Shown here piece by piece: positions 48,901 through 58,198 of a stretch of 64,000 nt of DNA (the stretch's first letter is position 1; each line of letters starts with the position of its first letter). Below the pieces are notes generated by a model. It did not search any database, was not told where the DNA came from, and saw nothing but the letters and a program-made list of their open reading frames with translations. Made by a program: the position numbers and the translations under genes. The DNA comes from Paracoccaceae bacterium (GTDB lineage: Bacteria; Pseudomonadota; Alphaproteobacteria; Rhodobacterales; Rhodobacteraceae), in the NCBI GenBank assembly GCA_958296035.1, contig OY282431.1, forward strand, positions 1,801,001 through 1,865,000, in the 5' to 3' direction.

Positions 48901-49411
48901 GAAAAATGTCCAGGAGGCCACCGCGAACGGCATACTCACCATGTTCCATGACACTGGGGCTACGCACGTAACCCATTTCATCAAGCAGTTGCCTGAATGG
49001 TCCGACAGGCGTGTTTCTTCCTGCCACGAGTGAGATTCGATATTTCTCGAAGAGTTCAACAGGCGCAAGTTTCTGCAGAAATGCTGAAGCTGTGGTCAAC
49101 ACTATGACCGGTCGGCCCATCTGCCCACCAGCCGCTGCTGCCAGGGTACGGATTCGCCTCGACGACACAGCCGGGCTGGGCGACGTCCTTGTATAAGGTG
49201 GGCAATCCCAAGCAGGAAACTCATAGAGTCTCAGTTGATTTGACAGGATGCGGAGCGATTCTCTAACTGATGCCATTTGCCGCTGGTCGCGTGCGACAAA
49301 CAGCGCAGCATGATTGCCGTCCTGAACTGTCTTGTACAGAACTTGCGCTTCAACACCTTCGGGAACCCCGAATACATTCCGGGGCTTGCCGGGCTGGGGG
49401 ATAATCTTCAT
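45947..49411 (-). CDS. mfd: Transcription-repair coupling factor Mfd
   Basis: 1154 residues, normal length. Removes RNA polymerase stalled at DNA damage and recruits UvrA. N-terminal UvrB-like modules are seen ([24 protein letters not shown]). The RNA polymerase interacting domain follows ([21 protein letters not shown]). The translocase has Walker A [28 protein letters not shown] (Asn where Arg is usual in DEEQRFGV), [10 protein letters not shown], and motif VI [16 protein letters not shown]. The RecG-type TRG hairpin ([32 protein letters not shown]) and the C-terminal regulatory domain complete it. Stands alone; hemB runs the other way 353 bases from its start. Confidence 0.97.
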   Translation of the reverse strand: [1154 protein letters not shown]

Positions 49412-49764
49412 AAAAATGCCAGGAAACTGTCGGGTGCCAGGCCAGCGGGCCTGAGTAGGTTTCCGGTAACCCCCTTGTTTGTTGTTTTGTCAGCAACTAT
49501 GCCAGATTATTGCCCACTGCTCGGCGGCGTCACCATAGCCCTGGCAGTGCAAGTCGCAACCGGTCGACCTCGGTCGGCGGCATGGGCCTTGGTCAAATAT
49601 GCACCGGACCGCCACCAGCAAGATTGCTCGCCAGCAGCCAGGCACTGCTGTAGGCGGGATTTATTCCAGGCTGGGCCTGGCGCGCCGGAAGACGCAAACA
49701 AGCCAACAGTTGCCACCGGGATGCCCGTTGCGCAACAGTGCCGATAGCCGCCGAGAGGAACACG
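49412..49764. other. Divergent mfd-hemB intergenic region
   Basis: Holds the control regions of both genes. The plus-strand frame entering hemB is open from 49738 but lacks family residues. No strong promoter hexamers could be paired with confidence. Confidence 0.35.
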
Positions 49765-50769
49765 ATGAATCGTTCTTTGCCAAGCTTTCCTTCCTATCGT
49801 CCCCGGCGTCTTCGTGGTTCTCGCGGAATTCGTCAGCTTGTGTCGGAAACAGCGCTGCGGAGATCTGACCTAATCTGGCCTATCTTCATTTGCGAGGGCC
49901 GCAATCTGGCGACCGACATTCAGTCTATGCCAGGTGTGAGGCGACTTTCCATCGATCTTGCTGTTGCGGAGGCATCGAATGCGGCGGCAATGGGGATTCA
50001 GTGTGTCGCACTCTTTCCTGAGGTCGACATAGCCAAGAGGACTCTTGACTGTCGTGAGGCCTGGAACCCCGATAGCCTGATTAACCGCACCACGCGCCGA
50101 ATCAAGGCTCAGCTTCCTGACCTGCTTGTCATGCTTGATGTCGCTATGGACCCATACAACCTGGCAGGACATGACGGACTGGTCGTTGACGGCGTCATCG
50201 TCAATGACCCAACGCTTGAGTGTCTCCGGAAGCAGGCTGTTTCACACGCCGAGGCCGGCGCCGATATCATTGGTCCCTCTGACATGATGGATGGCAGAGT
50301 TGGTGCCATTCGCTCCGCATTGGATGAGTGTGGATTTACCGATGTCTCTATTATGTCCTATTCGGCCAAGTTTGCTTCGGCCTTTTATGGCCCGTTCAGG
50401 GATGCCATTGGTTCAGAAGGTCTTTTGACCGGTGACAAAAAGACCTACCAACTGAACCCGGCAAATGCCGACGAGGCATGCCGCATGGTTGCCAGAGACA
50501 TTCAAGAGGGAGCAGACATGGTTATGGTCAAGCCGGGAATGCCCTATCTGGATATCTGTCGGCGCGTAAAAAGCGAGTTCGGGTTTCCAACCTTTGCTTA
50601 CCAGGTTTCAGGAGAGTATGCGATGCTGTATGCCCTTGCCGAGGCAGGCATAGTCGACCTGGAATCGGTTGTTATGGAAAGCCTGATAGCCTTTCGGCGC
50701 GCAGGTTGCGACGGAATTCTCACCTATTTTGCACCAATTGCGGCACGAATGTTGCGCAGCTACGATTAG
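49765..50769 (+). CDS. hemB: Porphobilinogen synthase (delta-aminolevulinic acid dehydratase)
   Basis: 334 residues from the ATG at 49765, with GAGAGG upstream. Condenses two 5-aminolevulinate molecules to porphobilinogen in heme synthesis. Two catalytic lysines are in place: K202 in SYSAKFASAFYGPFRDA and K256 in MVKPGMPYLD. Other marks are RSDLIWPIFICEG, LFPEVDIAKRTLDCREAWNPDS, VMLDVAMDPYN then GHDGLV, GADIIGPSDMMDGRVGAIR and FAYQVSGEYAM. The metal-type site has DVAMDPYN rather than the three-cysteine zinc motif, so a magnesium-type enzyme as in other alphaproteobacteria is likely. Confidence 0.96.
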   Translation: MNRSLPSFPSYRPRRLRGSRGIRQLVSETALRRSDLIWPIFICEGRNLATDIQSMPGVRRLSIDLAVAEASNAAAMGIQCVALFPEVDIAKRTLDCREAWNPDSLINRTTRRIKAQLPDLLVMLDVAMDPYNLAGHDGLVVDGVIVNDPTLECLRKQAVSHAEAGADIIGPSDMMDGRVGAIRSALDECGFTDVSIMSYSAKFASAFYGPFRDAIGSEGLLTGDKKTYQLNPANADEACRMVARDIQEGADMVMVKPGMPYLDICRRVKSEFGFPTFAYQVSGEYAMLYALAEAGIVDLESVVMESLIAFRRAGCDGILTYFAPIAARMLRSYD

Positions 50770-51560
50770 TCGACAGAACGCCCCGGACGATTTATGGACT
50801 TTTAGACCAGTATAATGCATCGCCCCCCCTGAACATTACCTCAATGTAACGTCGATTTGACTATTGGCTGATGGCTGGCTTTGGGTAGCCCAACACAATC
50901 TGATCAGGCCCGTTACAGTTGCTTGGCCAAAGCACATGTTAGCGGGCGATCCAGCATCCGTCTTCCCGGACATTGCAGGTCCCGCCTGCCAGACGAACAA
51001 CCAGACCGCTGGGTCGTAAGGGCTTCCAGTTCCAGCCCCTGGCAGGGACAACCTCTCACAACGGACCATTTGCGATTGGGATTCCGAGTACAGCCGCAGG
51101 CCATGGGCAATGTCCGGCCAGCCTTGGCTCCATTCCTCTCGCACGTTTAGCCTCACCTAGATTACAGAATTGCCAGAGGTCGGCTATGTCGCTGTCGTGT
51201 TTTCTGGCAGCGGCTGTGCTTCAAGGCTTGTGCCAGGATTTCCTGCTGCTGAAGTCTCCTTCCATTCCGCGGAGGAGGAACAGTTCCAGAAGCGACCACA
51301 TTTGGTGCAGCGCTTGTTCAAGCACTATTTTCTCTGAGCTGCCTCCTGTACACGATGTGCCGTGCGTCACCATCGGTCGCTTCAACTCTGGCCTCAGGCA
51401 GGTGGCATCCGATTTCCCTGATTGGCAAGGTTCACTCAAGTTATGCCAGTTCGGGTGTCGGCTTGTCGGGCGCCAGGGAAGGAAGAATGTCGGCGATGCC
51501 AGTGTCGAGGGCCGAGCACCTTTCAACCCGACACAGTAAACTCGCCTTTCGTGGCGGTGT
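50770..51560. other. 0.8 kb after hemB, no supported gene
   Basis: Short frames on both strands overlap each other; none carries a motif I recognise. The sequence is of mixed composition and may be remains of lost genes. Confidence 0.4.
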
Positions 51561-51905
51561 ATGTCCGGTTCCATGAGAATAGGACTTCGACATTACGCCC
51601 CCGCGACCGTTTGGCTCAAGGCGGCGCTCACTTCCGGGGACTGCACCCGGACTTCACTATCTCGCCAGCTGTGTGAACACGAGGACTGGCGCAACCCCAA
51701 TGGGGATCTGTGCCTCGCCGCAGCCGAGCAGGCGCTGGCGCGATCAATGATGGCGACCCGATTCCGGCAAGGCCACAGCAAGGCGTAGACGTCACACTGC
51801 CCTAAATGGCATGGCCTGCCGGCCGCTGCTGCCCCGCGAGCCGCCACACACACCAGCACAACCGCATTCATGCCCCTCCGGACAGGCCCCAATTGCCTGT
51901 CTGAA
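51561..51905 (+). pseudogene. DUF4338-type transposase N-terminal remnant
   Basis: Rightward frames contain TRTSLSRQLCEHEDWRNPNGDL and, after loss of frame, MACRPLLPRE, which match the opening of DUF4338 transposase-like proteins (consensus TRTALSRRLCE, W..PNG.LKDMACR.LLLRL). Everything beyond is missing. Another dead mobile fragment. Confidence 0.5.
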
Positions 51906-52465
51906 GACCCCTCCATGGCAACCTGACAACTTCTGACACAGCGCGCAACAAAGGACTACCGGAACAACGAATTAATGCCATAATTCCTTTCCAGGTTAGT
52001 CTCCAATATAACAGTTGAAAGGCCGAGCACACCGGTGCCGTCAGGTTGGCCTGCCTCCCAGCAGTGAGCACGCAGTGTGGTGGTGGCGGCCGTTGCGGTC
52101 CCTGGTCAGTTCGGTTGCGGAGACGTTGGCCATGCGGCTGGAGATCTTGTCAACTTGGTCCTGGACATGCATGGATACGGTCATCAGGGATCCGCCCTCA
52201 TGGGTTTTACGGGAACCCCCGATTCTGGTGTCTGGGAAGGTGTCTTGTAACAGTCTTTCCGACGGTTGCAAAAAGCTGTCACGGCATGATGAAAATCAGT
52301 CTGAATTAGGCCGTTGAATTTGCCTGAATCAGTCCGGATGGGCGCAGGTTGGGAAAGCCCTGCCGTAAAACGAAATGTGTATCCAATTTCGCCGATCACC
52401 TTGATTTATCCTTCGATTTGTGCTTATGTGCTGTCAAGCAGCAAATACAAGAATAAATTCGAACC
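51906..52465. other. Gap before the YSC84 gene, no supported gene
   Basis: No convincing frame. A leftward 76-codon frame (52041-52271) starting MQPSERLL has no recognised family. The last 60 bases before 52466 are AT-rich and could hold the promoter of the following gene. Confidence 0.35.
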
Positions 52466-53035
52466 ATGAACGTGCAGGCAAGATTCTCAGCATTCTTGGC
52501 GTTGATTGGGTTATTGGCATTGTCGCTGCCAGTTCCATCCAGCGCAAATACCAACTATCTCGCCGAGTTGGAAAGGCAGTCGAATTCGGCGCTCCTATAC
52601 CTTTATGATACCATGCCGGAAACACGACCCCTGATTGAGGAAGCAGCAGGGATTCTGATAATTCCCGTTGTAACCAAGGCCGCCTTCGTATTTGGCGGAG
52701 CCTATGGGGAGGGCGTGCTCAAGATCAAGAACGAGGTGGTCGACTACTATGCCTCCATCCAGTTCAACTTCGGCCTTCAGGCAGGCACCCATCAAACCTC
52801 TCAGATTCTGATATTCACCGACGAAGCTGCACTGGAGCAGTTTCGCCAGTCTCAGAATTTTGTGGTCGGAGCAAGATCAGACTTTGTAATGCTTGATCAG
52901 TCGAATTCACATTCCGTGAATTCCTGGCACGACAGGAAGGGAATGATAGGTATTACATTTGCAAAATCGGGACTTTTATTTGGTTCGTCTCTGAGCGGAA
53001 CCAAATTCTCGCGCCTCGACAAGGGCACGTCCTGA
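52466..53035 (+). CDS. YSC84/SYLF-domain secreted lipid-binding-type protein
   Basis: 189 residues with a Sec signal peptide (LIGLLALSLPVPSSA, cleavage before about residue 28). The SYLF domain is visible as AAGILIIPVVTKAAFVFGGAYGEGVL, followed by QFNFGLQAGTHQTSQILIFTDEAALEQF and FVMLDQS. In eukaryotes this domain binds phosphoinositides; bacterial versions are small periplasmic or envelope proteins of unknown role. It stands alone between IS debris and the convergent dehydrogenase gene. Confidence 0.88.
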   Translation: MNVQARFSAFLALIGLLALSLPVPSSANTNYLAELERQSNSALLYLYDTMPETRPLIEEAAGILIIPVVTKAAFVFGGAYGEGVLKIKNEVVDYYASIQFNFGLQAGTHQTSQILIFTDEAALEQFRQSQNFVVGARSDFVMLDQSNSHSVNSWHDRKGMIGITFAKSGLLFGSSLSGTKFSRLDKGTS

Positions 53036-53397
53036 CAAGCCATTTCCTGATTGCCCGGGAATGCCTTTACCAACTGTGTATTGTGGTCTTGGACACCGCT
53101 TGCTTGTGATGCGGAGCATTGGACATGACCGATGGTTCCCAGGCGATCCACCCTTTCCCGACGAACTGTGCGGGAATCGTCCCCTCGTTGCTGTTATTCA
53201 CACTTGCCTGACAAACAGCCCGGCGCCGCGCACTCAAGATGAACCGGGCCGATTTCAAGAGCTCATTTTCTTGAACCAAATCCGGGACCTGCCCCGGGAT
53301 ACTGTACTGAGGTCGCCTGTCAGAAAAATGTCCCTTAGCCAGTGTGGCAGAGTCACCACGATTCGTGGACAACAACCTGGAATCCCTGTCCTTCCGT
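53036..53397. other. Convergent gap, no supported gene
   Basis: A 117-codon leftward frame overlaps the end of the dehydrogenase gene and has no recognisable sequence; a rightward frame is equally long. Nothing else seen. Confidence 0.35.
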
Positions 53398-54285
53398 CTA
53401 CGTGTTCGTTCGTCCGTCAAGTACCCGAAGCCGTTGAATCAGGCTTGATGTGTCCCAGCGGGAACCTCCAAGATGCTGGACATCCTTGTAGTATTGATCA
53501 ACAAGTGCCGTGACCGGAAGACTGGCACCGTTCTCTTCTGCAGTTCGAAGGCATATGCCCAGATCCTTGCGCATGAGATCCACAGCAAAGCCAAATTCGA
53601 ACTCACCATCCAGCATTGTCTGGAAACGGTTTTCCATCTGCCAGGACCCGGCGGCGCCATGGGCAATGACTTCGACGACTGCGGCGCCATCAAGCCCGGC
53701 TCGATCTGCGAAATGCAGCCCTTCTGAAAGAGCTTGCAGCAAACCAGCAATACAGATCTGGTTGACCATCTTGGCCAGTTGACCTGCGCCGCAATGACCG
53801 ATTCTTCTGCAAATGCGAGAATACGCTGACATAATATCCTCCACACGCGCATAGTCGAGTTCGTCACCACCACACATGATGGAAAGAATGCCATTCTCAG
53901 CTCCGGCCTGTCCACCCGACACAGGCGCATCGATATAGCCAATTCCAAGTTGGGCGGCCGCTTCACGCAATTCTCGCGTGACCGCAGCCGATACAGTTGT
54001 ATGATCGACAAACACACTGCCAGACATCATACCTGCGAAGGCACCAGAGGCTCCGGTACAAACCTGCCTCAAGCCGTCATCATTGTCGACACAAGCCATG
54101 ACGACTTCAGCTCCGCGGGCCGCCTCGCTTGCACTGGCTGCCAGCCTTCCACCAAATTCGTTGACCCAGTTTTCCGATTTCGACCGGGTTCGGTTAAAGA
54201 CGGTCACTTCGTGCCCCGATCTTGCCAAGTGACCGGCCATTGGGTAACCCATGACGCCTAGTCCGATGAATGCTAAATTGGCCAT
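53398..54285 (-). CDS. 3-hydroxyisobutyrate dehydrogenase-family oxidoreductase
   Basis: 295 residues from the ATG at 54285, with GAGG nearby. Beta-hydroxyacid dehydrogenase: Rossmann start LAFIGLGVMGYPMAGHLARSG with GxGxxG and NRTRSK suggesting NADP, substrate motif FVDHTTVSAAVTREL, DAPVSGGQAGAENGILSIMCGG, catalytic lysine in GHCGAGQLAKMVNQI and the C-terminal FAVDLMRKDLGICL. Family members act on 3-hydroxyisobutyrate, tartronate semialdehyde or succinic semialdehyde; the exact substrate cannot be read. Divergent from the acylase gene with 80 bases between the starts. Confidence 0.9.
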   Translation of the reverse strand: MANLAFIGLGVMGYPMAGHLARSGHEVTVFNRTRSKSENWVNEFGGRLAASASEAARGAEVVMACVDNDDGLRQVCTGASGAFAGMMSGSVFVDHTTVSAAVTRELREAAAQLGIGYIDAPVSGGQAGAENGILSIMCGGDELDYARVEDIMSAYSRICRRIGHCGAGQLAKMVNQICIAGLLQALSEGLHFADRAGLDGAAVVEVIAHGAAGSWQMENRFQTMLDGEFEFGFAVDLMRKDLGICLRTAEENGASLPVTALVDQYYKDVQHLGGSRWDTSSLIQRLRVLDGRTNT

Positions 54286-54365
54286 GCGCCTCAATTCCTC
54301 CTGTAGTTGAATCACGGTGTATTGACGGAGTTCTGACACATGGACAATCGGATGCAACCAATTCC

Positions 54366-56855
54366 ATGCTCATTTTAGTCAAGTGGTTGACCAGGGCCCT
54401 CGGTGTCTTGGTCGTTCTGATCGCCCTTGGTGCCGGAGTTATCTACTTTCTGGCCGCCCGATCACAGCTTGATTACTCGGAAAGATACCGCGTCTCCGGC
54501 ATTCAATCCCCTGTGGAAATCGTGCGCAGCGAACACAATGTGCCGCACATCATAGCCGATTCTGACGAAGACGCATTTTTTGGGCTGGGCTTTGCGCATG
54601 CGCAAGATCGGCTATGGCAAATGACGCTGTGGCGTCGTGCCGCACAGGGCCGCCTGTCGGAAATGTTCGGCAGTTCTACCCTCGACACGGACATTCTGAT
54701 GCGCAGCCTGGATTTGTACGGCTTGGCTGCCGATGCCGTTGCATTGCAAGATCGGGAAACACGAAAAGCACTTGAGGCCTATTCGGCAGGAGTGAACGCC
54801 TGGGTGAATACCATCAACGGCGGCAAGCTAGGAAAACTGGCACCCGAATTCCTGCTGTTCAGAAGTGAGTTCCAGCCGTGGACGCCCGCCGACAGCCTTT
54901 CCATATTAAACCTGCAGGGGGTCAGGCTGGAAGATCACCTGGAACTCGAGATTCGACGCCAAAGTGCACTCAACCGTTTGCCGGCCGCAAGGGTAGCAGA
55001 TCTTCTACCCATGGACCCAGAAGTGGAGCTCGCAAATGTCGCCGCAGAACTAGGGGGTTCAGGACAATTCGATCCGGCGGCTCTGATTCCCGAAAGCCAG
55101 GCTAGTGTAGGAGACGTCAATGCAGGATTGTTCCAGCCTCAAACACTTTTTGGAAAGGGGCCTGGGGGCGCATCAAATGCATGGGCTGTTTCGCCCCACA
55201 AGACCGGTGCCGAAAGTTCAATTCTGGCCAATGATCCTCATCTGGGCTTTAGCGCGCCATCAATTTGGATGCTGGCACGTTTGGAACTCTCGCACGGCGG
55301 CGTCATAGGCGCCACAATTCCGGGCGTACCCCTGATAATACTTGGACGATCAGCCGAGATAGCCTGGGGACTAACCTATGCCCGTGTCGACAATCAGGAT
55401 TTGTACTTTGAAAAGTTGGATCCGGAAAACGCGGACCGGCACCTGACGCCGAACGGCTATGAGAATTTTCGCGGCCGAGAAACACACATTCCCATAAAGG
55501 ATGCCCAGCCCCACATCGCTCGCCTGATGTGGACCGAGAATGGACCTGTAATTGGTCCCGAGCACTTTGGAATTGGCGACATCCTGCCAGAAGGATACAG
55601 GATTTCGCTCGCCTGGACACTTCTCAACCAGAACAACACAACCATGAGCGGCGCATATGGTGTCATGACAGCAACCTCGCTGGATGAGGCGCTGGAGGCC
55701 GGCGACCTGGTTACCGCGCCCGCGTTCAATTTGATCGTGGCGGATCAGGACGATGTAGTCGAGCGTGTGATCGGCTCGGTTCCATTGCGTAGCATATTTC
55801 ACAAGACACGTGGGCTTACGCCGTCGGAGGGGTGGAAATACAGGAACCGCTGGCAAGGTGTTCTACCTTCTCACCTGCTTCCACTAAAACGTAATCCACC
55901 GGAAGGCTATGTAGCCAACACCAACAACAAAACGTCTCAACACCCCTTCCCCTTTCACTTGAGCTATGACTGGGAAGACACTCTGCGTATTCAACGTCTT
56001 CGGAATCAGCTTGATGCCAGTGACGTCCATAGCCTTGAAAGTACAATCGATCTCCAAAATGATGTGGTTTCTCTTGCTGCCCGGACGTTGCTGCCCAACA
56101 TGGCACGAAGCCTCTGGCACCTGGCAGACAGAGAAACGGCCGACACAGCGTCACAACGTCGCAATGCTGCCCTGCAACTGCTTGCCAACTGGCATGGAGG
56201 CATGGATCAACTCAGCGCTGCGCCGTTAATCTATGCAGCATGGATTAGGTCATTGCAGCGCCTGCTGGCCAAGGATGAGCTGGGCCCGATTTTCGCCAGA
56301 TTTGACGAACCAGCACCTGCTTTTGTCAGGCGTGTACTCCTGAATATCAACGGTGCGGCACAATGGTGTGACATTCGTCAGACATCCGAGCGGGAAACCT
56401 GCGATTATATTTCCGGCCTGGCTCTCGATGACGCGCTGGAAATGCTGAGTGCTGCATTCGGTGAGGACATGTCAAAGTGGAATTGGGGCACAGCTCACAC
56501 AGCCATTCACAGGCATGACGTCTTGGGCGATACAATTGTGTTTTCATGGCTGTTCAACATTTACCATCCAACACCGGGAGGCGCTCACACGCTCAACCGT
56601 GGCTATCCAGGCATGGACGCCTTCTCGCCATTCGCCAATGTGCACGGACCAGGATACCGAGCTGTTTACGATTTCTTCGATCTCGACAGTTCGCGGTTTA
56701 TAATTTCGACCGGCCAGAGCGGGCATGTCCTGTCAAGGCATTACGATGATCTGGGCCGGCTCTGGAGCCGGGGTGAGTACATCCCCATGACACTCGATAC
56801 AGAACTGGTGCGCCAGTCGACCATTGGCGTATCGTTACTGGAGCCCTCGGGATAG
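54366..56855 (+). CDS. Penicillin acylase-family Ntn hydrolase, membrane-anchored
   Basis: 829 residues from the ATG at 54366. Begins with one hydrophobic segment (LTRALGVLVVLIALGAGVIYFLAA) that acts as a membrane anchor or uncleaved signal, placing the enzyme in the periplasm. The alpha part has VPHIIADSDEDAFFGLGFAHAQDRLWQM. A spacer precedes the autocatalytic cleavage site GGASNAWAVS, where Ser270 becomes the N-terminal nucleophile of the beta chain. NDPHLGFSAPSIWMLARLE and the downstream NTNNKTSQHPFPFHLSYDW (oxyanion and tetrad Asn) follow. Family members hydrolyse N-acyl amides such as beta-lactam side chains or acyl-homoserine lactones; the substrate here is unknown. Confidence 0.92.
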   Translation: MLILVKWLTRALGVLVVLIALGAGVIYFLAARSQLDYSERYRVSGIQSPVEIVRSEHNVPHIIADSDEDAFFGLGFAHAQDRLWQMTLWRRAAQGRLSEMFGSSTLDTDILMRSLDLYGLAADAVALQDRETRKALEAYSAGVNAWVNTINGGKLGKLAPEFLLFRSEFQPWTPADSLSILNLQGVRLEDHLELEIRRQSALNRLPAARVADLLPMDPEVELANVAAELGGSGQFDPAALIPESQASVGDVNAGLFQPQTLFGKGPGGASNAWAVSPHKTGAESSILANDPHLGFSAPSIWMLARLELSHGGVIGATIPGVPLIILGRSAEIAWGLTYARVDNQDLYFEKLDPENADRHLTPNGYENFRGRETHIPIKDAQPHIARLMWTENGPVIGPEHFGIGDILPEGYRISLAWTLLNQNNTTMSGAYGVMTATSLDEALEAGDLVTAPAFNLIVADQDDVVERVIGSVPLRSIFHKTRGLTPSEGWKYRNRWQGVLPSHLLPLKRNPPEGYVANTNNKTSQHPFPFHLSYDWEDTLRIQRLRNQLDASDVHSLESTIDLQNDVVSLAARTLLPNMARSLWHLADRETADTASQRRNAALQLLANWHGGMDQLSAAPLIYAAWIRSLQRLLAKDELGPIFARFDEPAPAFVRRVLLNINGAAQWCDIRQTSERETCDYISGLALDDALEMLSAAFGEDMSKWNWGTAHTAIHRHDVLGDTIVFSWLFNIYHPTPGGAHTLNRGYPGMDAFSPFANVHGPGYRAVYDFFDLDSSRFIISTGQSGHVLSRHYDDLGRLWSRGEYIPMTLDTELVRQSTIGVSLLEPSG

Positions 56856-57348
56856 GTTCGAGCCCAGTTCTTCAGGCGCAGCCTGCTGTCGACCACGATG
56901 ATGGTCCTGAGAATTCCGGAGCAACCGGGTTCGAGCATGCATGGAGGGATAAGTGGACCCGGTTACAGAGCCTTCCCGGGAGACTCTAAATCAAAGCCTG
57001 CCATAAAACGCGACTTGCCACTAAACCACCCTGACGTCGGTCAATCAGTCTGTGGTGACCATCATGCTCTGCCTCGTTTGCGGTAGCAGCATTCACGTCA
57101 TCGCGGACATTCAATTCCTAGGCGTTCCCCGCCGGGCGTGTGCAATCATCGCCCTGGAATCATGTGGCGGACAAAGGCCCTTGTCAGAACCTATCCAGGG
57201 AGGACGTCTCGCCAAGGGCTTGCGTTTCGCTCCGCTGTCTACACGATTGCCACCTGTTCCGATAGAATATCGGCAGGCTTGCCCAGCGGTCGTCGGATTT
57301 GTGAAAACAGTCCTGGAACGCGGTTGGACGCGTTCCAGACGTTGGTGA
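56856..57348. other. Convergent gap between acylase and sugar ABC genes
   Basis: No supported gene. Several 60-100-codon frames overlap on both strands with no family marks. Confidence 0.35.
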
Positions 57349-58197
57349 CTACTTGACTGCGCCGAGTGTCAATCCTGCAATAAAATGGCGCTGCATCAAG
57401 AAGAACATGGCAACCGGGGGCAAGGCTGCTACGATAGAACCAGCAGACACCAGGTGCCAGGCCGCAACCCATTGTCCATTCAGCGAATACAACCCGGCCG
57501 TTATCGGCTGCGTGTCGGCTCCCTGGGTCAGGACCGTTGCCCAAAAATAGTCGTTCCAGATGAATGTGAAAATCAGCACGCTCAGGGCTGCAATAGCCGG
57601 CTTCATGAGGGGTAGTACCACATACCAGAATATGCGGATTTCACTCACCCCCTCCACTCGGGCTGCCTCAATCAATTCCCTGGGGAGCGCACGTATGAAG
57701 TTGCGCATGAACAATGTGCAAAATCCTGTCTGAAAGGCGATGTGAAACAATGCAAGGCCCGTTACGGTGTTGTACAGGCCCAACTGCAAAGTCAGATCCC
57801 GAACTGGAACCATCAGGATCTGGAAGGGAACAAAATTCCCGGCAACAAACATGAAGAAAACAAGAATATTGCCGCGAAAACCGTAAACCGCCAGTGCAAA
57901 TCCCGTCATGCAGGAAAGTGCCACAGCCCCTGCCACAGTCGGGATCGTGACCTTGAAGCTGTTCAGGATGTATTTTCCGATCGGCGTATTCTCGAAGATT
58001 GCCGTGTAATTTTCAATCAGGTTGAAGGTCGTTGGCCACCCCCAATAGTTGCCTGCCGTGATGTCGCCGGCCGAACGAACTGACGTGAGCGCCACAGCGA
58101 TCAGCGGCAATAACCACAGCAGGAGTGCGATCGGGAGAGCCGTCTTGTACAGCGTCTGTATCGCCGTGTTCTGCCTTTCAATCGGGGCTGGAAACAC
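57349..58197 (-). CDS. Sugar-type ABC permease, MalG/UgpE class
   Basis: 282 residues from the GTG at 58197, chosen because GGAG lies 7 bases upstream within the end of the preceding gene, and the ATG that overlaps that stop is out of frame. Six membrane segments, N-terminal ALPIALLLWLLPLIAVALTSVR, and the docking loop ELIEAARVEGVSEIRIFWYVVLPLMKPA (about 190-217). It is the last gene of the leftward transporter operon. Forms the channel with the next gene's product. Confidence 0.93.
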   Translation of the reverse strand: MFPAPIERQNTAIQTLYKTALPIALLLWLLPLIAVALTSVRSAGDITAGNYWGWPTTFNLIENYTAIFENTPIGKYILNSFKVTIPTVAGAVALSCMTGFALAVYGFRGNILVFFMFVAGNFVPFQILMVPVRDLTLQLGLYNTVTGLALFHIAFQTGFCTLFMRNFIRALPRELIEAARVEGVSEIRIFWYVVLPLMKPAIAALSVLIFTFIWNDYFWATVLTQGADTQPITAGLYSLNGQWVAAWHLVSAGSIVAALPPVAMFFLMQRHFIAGLTLGAVK

Positions 58198-58198
58198 G

